7,210 bases of DNA from an uncultured Eubacteriales bacterium. GTDB taxonomy: Bacteria; Bacillota; Clostridia; Oscillospirales; CAG-382. Positions within the stretch are counted from its first letter, which is position 1, and each line of letters opens with the position of its first letter. The translations under genes and the position numbers were made by a program. Where the stretch lies: NCBI GenBank assembly GCA_900554405.1, contig USHI01000061.1, positions 1-7,210 of the forward strand, in the 5' to 3' direction. Below the pieces are notes generated by a model. That model did not search any database, had not been told where the DNA came from, and saw only the letters and a list, made by a program, of their open reading frames with translations. This document shows, in pieces, positions 1 to 5,993 of this stretch.

Positions 1-11
1 TTCGGGTATAG

Positions 12-47
12 AAAAAGCCCACCGTAATTCTATCAAAATTACGGTGG
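12..47 (-). terminator. Intrinsic terminator after the tRNA-Ser pair
   Basis: A perfect 11-bp inverted repeat (19-29 with 37-47, 7-base loop) lies 5 bases beyond the CCA end of tRNA-Ser(GCU). On the minus strand the stem is followed by GC and then TTTTT (complement of 13-17), the layout of a rho-independent terminator. On the plus strand no T-run follows the stem, so it acts only in the direction of the tRNA genes. It ends the transcript that starts at the promoter at 298-326. Confidence 0.88.
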
Positions 48-52
48 ACTTA

Positions 53-142
53 TGGCGGAGAAGGAGGGATTTGAACCCTCGCGCCAGTTGCCCGACCTAC
101 ACCCTTAGCAGGGGCGCCTCTTCACCACTTGAGTACTTCTCC
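53..142 (-). tRNA. tRNA-Ser(GCU), reads AGC/AGU codons
   Basis: This is a class II tRNA of 90 nt including an encoded CCA (53-55). The 7-bp acceptor stem is perfect (GGAGAAG at 136-142 on the minus strand with CTTCTCC at 57-63), and the discriminator base is G, as usual for serine tRNAs. The anticodon loop reads CTGCTAA, giving anticodon GCT (plus positions 107-109). The T arm has the usual GTTCAAATC loop between GAGG-type stems. A long variable arm (GUCGG, loop GCAA, CUGGC) marks it as serine-type. It is separated by 46 bp from tRNA-Ser(UGA) upstream, has no obvious promoter of its own, and is probably cut from a two-tRNA precursor that ends at the terminator at 12-47. Confidence 0.96.
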
Positions 143-188
143 GTTTAGTGAAAATATCGTAAATATGTGATGACCCGCCATAAGGGTT

Positions 189-277
189 TGGCGGAGAGAG
201 TGGGATTCGAACCCACGGCTCATTGCTGAGTCACCGGTTTTCAAGACCGGCTCCTTAAACCGCTCGGACATCTCTCC
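189..277 (-). tRNA. tRNA-Ser(UGA), reads UCN codons
   Basis: This is a class II tRNA of 89 nt with encoded CCA (189-191) and discriminator G. The acceptor stem is GGAGAGA (271-277 on the minus strand) with TCTCTCC (193-199). The anticodon stem CCGGT/ACCGG encloses loop CTTGAAA, giving anticodon TGA (plus 241-243). The T arm is GTGGG-TTCGAAT-CCCAC. The variable arm has a short stem, CTCA-GCAA-TGAG, capped by the same GCAA tetraloop as the neighbouring serine tRNA. It is the first gene of the unit, about 14 nt downstream of the expected transcription start of the promoter at 298-326. Confidence 0.96.
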
Positions 278-297
278 AATCTCGACCGGCGAATATC

Positions 298-326
298 AGT
301 ATACAGCAAAGCTCGGGCATTGTCAA
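298..326 (-). promoter_or_regulatory. Strong sigma-A type promoter for the tRNA-Ser pair
   Basis: On the minus strand the -35 box is TTGACA (321-326), the spacer is exactly 17 bp (304-320) and the -10 box is TATACT (298-303). This is a perfect -35 and a five-of-six -10. Transcription should start near 291, about 14 nt before the 5' end of tRNA-Ser(UGA). The -35 box begins only 11 bases after the stop codon of the DUF2156 gene, and no terminator lies between them. The discriminator after the -10 (GATATTC) is not GC-rich. Confidence 0.9.
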
Positions 327-337
327 TACTTTTTTTG

Positions 338-1234
338 CTAATTTGCCGTGTCAAACACGACCTCGTACTTATCTATAAGCATCACGGGGTTATATGCGGT
401 TTTCGCCTGGCGTATCCCGGGCTCGTCCATATCCTCCTCCATATCGACATAGGCGCAGCCCGCCGCGTTTTCGCGCACAAAAAGGCAATTCAGCGCCTCG
501 TACGCGCCCTCCACGGATTTATCCGCCTTTTCGAAATGGATATAAAGGGTATCGCCGACACGGTCGCCCACCGAAAAGCCCACGCACCTGCCTTCGGCGC
601 GCAAAACCGCACCGAAAATGCCGAGCTTGCCGAATTCTGCAAAAACGCGCTCTATCGCCGCACGCTCGGCGTATAGGCGCGGGTCCGCAAAGCCGGCTTC
701 ATCGCAATATTTTTTATAAAAGTCCACCGCTTCGGGCAGAGTTTCGGCGGTTATCGGCACAAGCTCATGCTCCGGATGATCGGCGACGAATTTATTGAAC
801 CGATTCTTTTTCTTGTGCAGCTTTTTGCCGGAAAGTGTCGCCAGTGAATCGGCAGCATAAACGTAATCCGACCAGCCGGAAAGCTTTTCCGCCCTACCCC
901 CGGGCAGCTTCGGCAGCAAAGAAGCCGGAACGAAGGAAAACCGTGCTTCCTCGCCGTTTTTGCGGCAATGCAGCAATATGCGCTCCACCGCCGCAGCGGT
1001 ATCCCCGCCGACAGGGAAGGCATATGCAGGCTCGCCGTTTTCGTCGCGCCCTTTGATATAAAGGGTGCCGTCGGCGATGCACATTTTATATTCGTAATAC
1101 AAGCCCCAGAGGTACAGCCCGCAAAGTGTTCTGTCGCAGGTACGCACAGGGTCGTTTTCAAGCATTTCGCGGATGGCGGGCACATCCGACAAGGTCATAT
1201 CCCGAAAATTCAGCCCGAAATTGCATTCGCTCAT
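338..1234 (-). CDS. DUF2156 protein (phosphatidylglycerol lysyltransferase C-terminal-like)
   Basis: A 298-residue soluble protein with no signal peptide or membrane segment. It resembles stand-alone DUF2156 proteins of Clostridia, whose fold matches the GNAT-like catalytic domain of MprF and the Fem aminoacyl-tRNA transferases. Visible hallmarks are the basic stretch SGKKLHKKKNRFNKF (residues 135-149), HFEKAD (233-238) and the C-terminal VDMEEDMDEPGIRQAK (263-278) followed by YNP (281-283). MprF's N-terminal flippase membrane region is absent, so lipid lysylation cannot be assumed; the substrate is unknown. The ATG start is supported by AAGGA (1242-1246) seven bases upstream. The gene follows the tuf terminator and shows no clear promoter, so it probably depends on read-through. 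It ends just before the tRNA promoter. Family assignment is fairly sure, function is not. Confidence 0.85.
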   Translation of the reverse strand: MSECNFGLNFRDMTLSDVPAIREMLENDPVRTCDRTLCGLYLWGLYYEYKMCIADGTLYIKGRDENGEPAYAFPVGGDTAAAVERILLHCRKNGEEARFSFVPASLLPKLPGGRAEKLSGWSDYVYAADSLATLSGKKLHKKKNRFNKFVADHPEHELVPITAETLPEAVDFYKKYCDEAGFADPRLYAERAAIERVFAEFGKLGIFGAVLRAEGRCVGFSVGDRVGDTLYIHFEKADKSVEGAYEALNCLFVRENAAGCAYVDMEEDMDEPGIRQAKTAYNPVMLIDKYEVVFDTAN

Positions 1235-1269
1235 AAAAACATCCTTAAAGCTCTTGTTGTGGAGAACGG

Positions 1270-1299
1270 AAAAAGGGCAGCGCTGACTGCACTGCCCTT
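1270..1299 (-). terminator. Intrinsic terminator after tuf
   Basis: On the minus strand, 22 bases after the tuf stop codon, AAGGGCAG plus TGC pairs with GCG plus CTGCCCTT. This gives an 11-bp stem (arms 1289-1299 and 1273-1283, one G-U pair) with a 5-base loop (1284-1288). Its descending arm runs into TTTTT (complement of 1270-1274). The structure closes the str transcript and partly insulates the DUF2156 gene. The plus strand has only a weak T-rich tail, so the terminator is mainly one-directional. Confidence 0.88.
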
Positions 1300-1321
1300 C
1301 TTACACAAAGCGTAACCGAAA

Positions 1322-2527
1322 TTACTGATCGATTTCGATAACAACGCCCGAACCGACGGTTCTGCCGCCTTCACGGATAGCGAAGCGGAGACCCTTTTCG
1401 ATAGCGATCGGGGTGATAAGCTCGACCTTCATATCGACGTTATCGCCGGGACGGCACATTTCAACGCCGTCGGGAAGGGTAATAACACCGGTAACGTCGG
1501 TGGTTCTGAAGTAGAACTGAGGTCTGTAACCGGGGAAGAAGGGCTTATGACGGCCGCCTTCCTTTTCGGTAAGAACGTAGACCTGGCCTACAAACTTGGT
1601 GTGCGGGTGAATGGAACCCGGCTTTGCAAGGACCTGACCTCTTTCGATGTCGGTCTTCTTGATACCGCGGAGGAGGCAGCCGATGTTATCGCCTGCTTCT
1701 GCGAAGTCAAGCAGCTTGCGGAACATTTCGATACCGGTGACGACAGTCTTGGTGGTTTCGGTGGAGAGACCGACGATTTCGACTTCGTCCGCCATCTTTA
1801 CGATGCCTCTTTCAACACGACCGGTAGCAACGGTGCCGCGGCCGGAAATGGAGAACACGTCTTCAACAGGCATAAGGAAGGGGCTGTCTTCGTTACGGGC
1901 AGGGGTAGGAATGTAATCGTCAACAGCATCCATAAGCTCGTGGATGGAAGCATAAACGGGATCGTTGGGGTCCTTGCTGTCGGAAAGGAGAGCTTCTCTT
2001 GCGGAGCCCTTGATTATCGGAATTTCATCGCCCGGGAAGTCGTACTCGGAAAGGAGTTCGCGGACTTCCATTTCAACGATCTCGAGAAGTTCGGGGTCGT
2101 CAACGAGGTCGCACTTGTTGAGGTAAACGACCATTGCGGGAACGCCGACCTGACGTGCGAGAAGGATGTGTTCACGGGTCTGCTGCATAGGACCGTCGGT
2201 CGCTGCAACGACGAGGATAGCGCCATCCATCTGAGCTGCGCCGGTGATCATGTTTTTAACATAGTCGGCGTGGCCCGGGCAGTCAACGTGAGCATAGTGC
2301 CTCTTGGCGGTTTCGTACTCGACGTGACGGGTGTTGATTGTGATACCTCTTGCCTTTTCCTCGGGAGCGTTGTCGATCTGATCGTAAGCGAGGAATTCGA
2401 TGTTAGGGTCAGAGAGAGCAAGAGTCTTGGTTATAGCAGCGGTAAGGGTGGTCTTACCGTGGTCAACGTGGCCGATGGTGCCTATGTTGACATGGGGCTT
2501 AGTTCTTTCAAATTTAGCTTTTGCCAT
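1322..2527 (-). CDS. tuf: Elongation factor Tu (EF-Tu)
   Basis: EF-Tu is the GTPase that carries aminoacyl-tRNA to the ribosomal A site. The protein is 401 residues, slightly longer than E. coli EF-Tu and full length. GTP-binding motifs are GHVDHGKT (19-26), the switch-I threonine in RGITI (60-64), DCPGH (82-86) and NKCD (137-140), followed by GSA (174-176). Domains II and III follow, with YRPQFYFRTTDVTG (334-347) and the C-terminal IREGGRTVGSGVV. Residues matching the known E. coli elfamycin-resistance sites (Q in RQVGVP, Y in EYDFP, Q in YRPQFYF, A in FAIREGG) are all the usual ones, so no such resistance is predicted. The ATG start has GGAGG (2536-2540) eight bases upstream. tuf has its own promoter in the fusA-tuf gap and ends at a strong terminator. 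Confidence 0.98.
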   Translation of the reverse strand: MAKAKFERTKPHVNIGTIGHVDHGKTTLTAAITKTLALSDPNIEFLAYDQIDNAPEEKARGITINTRHVEYETAKRHYAHVDCPGHADYVKNMITGAAQMDGAILVVAATDGPMQQTREHILLARQVGVPAMVVYLNKCDLVDDPELLEIVEMEVRELLSEYDFPGDEIPIIKGSAREALLSDSKDPNDPVYASIHELMDAVDDYIPTPARNEDSPFLMPVEDVFSISGRGTVATGRVERGIVKMADEVEIVGLSTETTKTVVTGIEMFRKLLDFAEAGDNIGCLLRGIKKTDIERGQVLAKPGSIHPHTKFVGQVYVLTEKEGGRHKPFFPGYRPQFYFRTTDVTGVITLPDGVEMCRPGDNVDMKVELITPIAIEKGLRFAIREGGRTVGSGVVIEIDQ

Positions 2528-2560
2528 TTCAATGTCCTCCGTTTTTGTTCATTTGATTTG

Positions 2561-2589
2561 ATTATAGCCGATTTTTTCGCTTGTGTCAA
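2561..2589 (-). promoter_or_regulatory. Consensus promoter for tuf in the fusA-tuf gap
   Basis: On the minus strand TTGACA (2584-2589) and TATAAT (2561-2566) are separated by exactly 17 bp, a full match to the sigma-A/sigma-70 consensus. The expected start is near 2554, giving a leader of about 27 nt before the tuf ATG. The spacer contains an A6 tract. No terminator separates the fusA stop (2613-2615) from this promoter, so tuf should also receive read-through transcripts. The sequence just after the -10 box, CAAA, is the same as after the rpsL promoter. Confidence 0.92.
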
Positions 2590-2612
2590 GGCTTTTTTGG
2601 TTTTTCCGGCAA

Positions 2613-4682
<2,070 letters not shown>

Positions 4683-4733
4683 ATATTTCTCCTCTGATTA
4701 TTGTACCGGATAAAAAATGTGTTTTACGCCGGT

Positions 4734-5204
4734 TTACCAGCGGTAATGTGCGAATGCCTTGTTGGCTTCCGCCATCTTGTGAGTGTCTTCCTTCTTCTTG
4801 ACAGCGCCGCCGGTTCCGTTGGCAGCATCCATGATTTCCGCCGCAAGACGTTCGCTCATGGTTCTGTCGCTTCTTGTTCTGGCATAGTTGATAAGCCAGC
4901 GAAGACCGAGTGTCTGCCTTCTTTCGGCACGGACATCCATAGGCACCTGGTAGTTGGAGCCGCCTCTGCGGACAGCCTTGACTTCCAATGCGGGCATGAT
5001 GTTGTCGAGAGCCTTCTTGAACTGTTCAAGCGGATCGTTACCCGTCTTTTCGCGGATCATATCGAACGCATCGTATACGATCCTCTGTGCGGTGGTCTTC
5101 TTTCCGTCATACATGATGTTATTGACCAGCTTGGTAACGAGCTGGGAATTGTACATCGGATCCGGAAGCACTTCTCTTTTAAAGCCGTGTTCTCTTCTGG
5201 GCAC
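4734..5204 (-). CDS. rpsG: 30S ribosomal protein S7 (uS7), GTG start
   Basis: S7 is a primary 16S rRNA binding protein that nucleates the 3' major (head) domain near the exit site. From the GTG at 5202-5204 the product is 156 residues, the usual bacterial length, beginning MPRREHGFKREVLPDP. Family motifs include VRRGGSNYQVP (78-88), RAERRQTLGLRWL (92-104) and the C-terminal KKKEDTHKMAEANKAFAHYRW region. An in-frame ATG 18 bases upstream would add six residues (MKEGSK), but it overlaps the very strong AAGGAGG (5213-5219) that is correctly placed eight bases before the GTG, so the GTG is the better start. The gene follows a 157-bp structured gap after rpsL, and fusA is 51 bp downstream. In E. 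coli S7 represses its own operon by binding the rpsL-rpsG gap; whether this happens here is unknown. Confidence 0.97.
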   Translation of the reverse strand: MPRREHGFKREVLPDPMYNSQLVTKLVNNIMYDGKKTTAQRIVYDAFDMIREKTGNDPLEQFKKALDNIMPALEVKAVRRGGSNYQVPMDVRAERRQTLGLRWLINYARTRSDRTMSERLAAEIMDAANGTGGAVKKKEDTHKMAEANKAFAHYRW

Positions 5205-5361
5205 TTTACTTCCCTCCTTCATAAAGATAGCGTGGTTTCACGCTTCAATGAGATCACAGGTACTCGAAAAATTTCTTCCCGTAAGTGCCGATATATATAA
5301 ATTTCTTCGTATCAGCACGAGGAAAACGAAAATTTCGTTCCTGAAAATGACCTTGCGGCGG
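5205..5361 (-). promoter_or_regulatory. Structured rpsL-rpsG intercistronic region, possible translational control site
   Basis: This 157-bp gap is unusually long for neighbouring ribosomal protein genes of one operon. On the minus strand it holds a hairpin of GGAA+CGA pairing with TCG+TTCC (5321-5341, 5-base loop, 2-base bulge) soon after the rpsL stop, and a perfect 6-bp hairpin AGCGTG-AAAC-CACGCT (5229-5244) just before the rpsG ribosome binding site. The core GAAATTT occurs three times about 30 bases apart (5330-5336, 5299-5305, 5269-5275). There is no T-run terminator, and the AT-rich TATATATAT stretch near 5291 lacks a matching -35 box. By analogy with E. coli the region could bind S7, but the structure has not been matched to a known ligand. 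Confidence 0.4.
5213..5219 (-). promoter_or_regulatory. Ribosome binding site that fixes the rpsG GTG start
   Basis: AAGGAGG on the minus strand, with an 8-base spacer to GTG at 5202-5204. It begins one base after the upstream ATG (5220-5222), so that ATG cannot use it. A small hairpin (5229-5244) lies nine bases upstream and could affect access by the ribosome. Confidence 0.9.
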
Positions 5362-5775
5362 TTATGCCTTCGGTCTCTTTGCGCCGTATTTCGAACGGCC
5401 CTGTTTTCTGTTGGCAACGCCCTGTGTATCGAGCTTGCCGCGGATGATGTGGTAACGCACACCGGGGAGGTCCCTGACTCTGCCGCCGCGGATAAGGACA
5501 ACCGAGTGTTCCTGCAGGTTGTGGCCGATACCCGGGATATAGGCGGTGACTTCAAGACCGTTGGTGAGCCTGACTCTGGCGATCTTTCTCTGCGCGGAGT
5601 TCGGCTTTTTCGGGGTCTTGATGGCGACCTTGGTGCAGACACCCCTCTTTTGCGGGCTGGAAAGATCGACCGCGACGTTCTTGATCGTGTTCGTTCCCTT
5701 CTGCAAAGCGGGGGATTTGGACTTGTAGGTCTTGTCCTGCCTGCCGTGTTTTACCAACTGATTGAATGTAGGCAT
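5362..5775 (-). CDS. rpsL: 30S ribosomal protein S12 (uS12)
   Basis: S12 sits at the decoding centre of the 30S subunit and influences accuracy and streptomycin response. The protein has 137 residues, the long Gram-positive form with an insertion before SSPQKRGVC (39-47). Motifs are TPKKPNS (54-60), the loop GIGHNLQEHSVVLIRGGR (82-99) and the C-terminal QGRSKYGAKRPKA. Numbering agrees with B. subtilis S12. K56 (codon 5608-5610) is the usual lysine, but position 101 (codon AGG, 5473-5475) is arginine in RVRDLPGVRYH, where lysine is usual and where changes give streptomycin resistance in several bacteria. Position 62 is Gln in NSAQRK, where Leu is more common. The ATG has AAGGAG (5782-5787) six bases upstream. 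It is the first gene after the consensus promoter at 5812-5840. Confidence 0.98.
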   Translation of the reverse strand: MPTFNQLVKHGRQDKTYKSKSPALQKGTNTIKNVAVDLSSPQKRGVCTKVAIKTPKKPNSAQRKIARVRLTNGLEVTAYIPGIGHNLQEHSVVLIRGGRVRDLPGVRYHIIRGKLDTQGVANRKQGRSKYGAKRPKA

Positions 5776-5811
5776 TGTTTTCTCCTTTCCCTGAAATTTC
5801 GCAACGTTTTG

Positions 5812-5840
5812 ATTATACAGAAAAGCAAATATGTTGTCAA
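5812..5840 (-). promoter_or_regulatory. Consensus promoter of the rpsL-rpsG-fusA operon
   Basis: On the minus strand TTGACA (5835-5840), a 17-bp spacer and TATAAT (5812-5817) fully match the sigma-A/sigma-70 consensus. The predicted start near 5805 gives a leader of about 30 nt that carries the AAGGAG site for rpsL. The promoter means the ribosomal protein unit need not depend on read-through from rpoC. The bases after the -10 box read CAAAACG, resembling the tuf promoter. Confidence 0.92.
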
Positions 5841-5887
5841 TAGCATTTTTGCCGATTTTTCACTGTTTTGCAGGCTGTTTACCTGTA

Positions 5888-5910
5888 TTTTGCCCGTTTC
5901 GGGGGCAAAA
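5888..5910 (-). other. Inverted repeat in the rpoC-rpsL gap
   Basis: An 8-bp perfect inverted repeat, TTTTGCCC (5888-5895) with GGGCAAAA (5903-5910), encloses a 7-base loop. On the minus strand it lies downstream of a T7 tract (complement of 5915-5921) and is not followed by T residues, so it is not a standard terminator for rpoC. It is about 48 bases upstream of the rpsL -35 box. Its role is unknown; it could stabilise an RNA 3' end or have no function. Confidence 0.4.
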
Positions 5911-5946
5911 TCGCAAAAAAACGCCCGCCGTGCAAAGACAGTTAAG

Positions 5947-5979
5947 CCGCAGAACGGCTGAATTTCAGCCGCCCTGCGG
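5947..5979 (-). terminator. Strong hairpin after rpoC, possible imperfect terminator
   Basis: Fourteen bases after the rpoC stop codon a 14-bp stem can form on the minus strand: CCGCAGGGCGGCTG (5966-5979) with CAGCCGTTCTGCGG (5947-5960), including two adjacent G-U pairs, and loop AAATT. It is the most stable structure in the gap. No T-run follows directly; the nearest T7 tract is 25 bases further on (5915-5921), after GC-rich sequence. It may therefore be a processing or stability hairpin, a pause site or a weak terminator for the rpoBC transcript. Confidence 0.45.
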
Positions 5980-5993
5980 TAACAACCGTGCAA

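Noticed and set aside
143..188. Separate promoter for tRNA-Ser(GCU)
   Set aside because: The 46-bp spacer is AT-rich but has no pair of -35 and -10 boxes at proper spacing; the upstream tRNA promoter suffices.
4683..4733. Possible promoter before fusA (TACAAT on the minus strand)
   Set aside because: The -10 match is good, but the bases 17 bp upstream (GTAAAA) match the -35 consensus at only three positions. Cotranscription with rpsG is simpler.
5285..5310. TATATATAT stretch in the rpsL-rpsG gap as a promoter
   Set aside because: No acceptable -35 box occurs at 16-18 bp from any TATATA register.
4954..5961. Plus-strand 335-codon frame over rpsG, rpsL and the gaps
   Set aside because: It crosses several genes on the opposite strand as well as non-coding gaps, with low-complexity composition typical of a shadow frame.
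5751..5993. Minus-strand 80-codon frame across the rpoC-rpsL gap
   Set aside because: It spans the hairpins, the consensus promoter and the start of rpsL in another frame, and its sequence looks like translated non-coding DNA.
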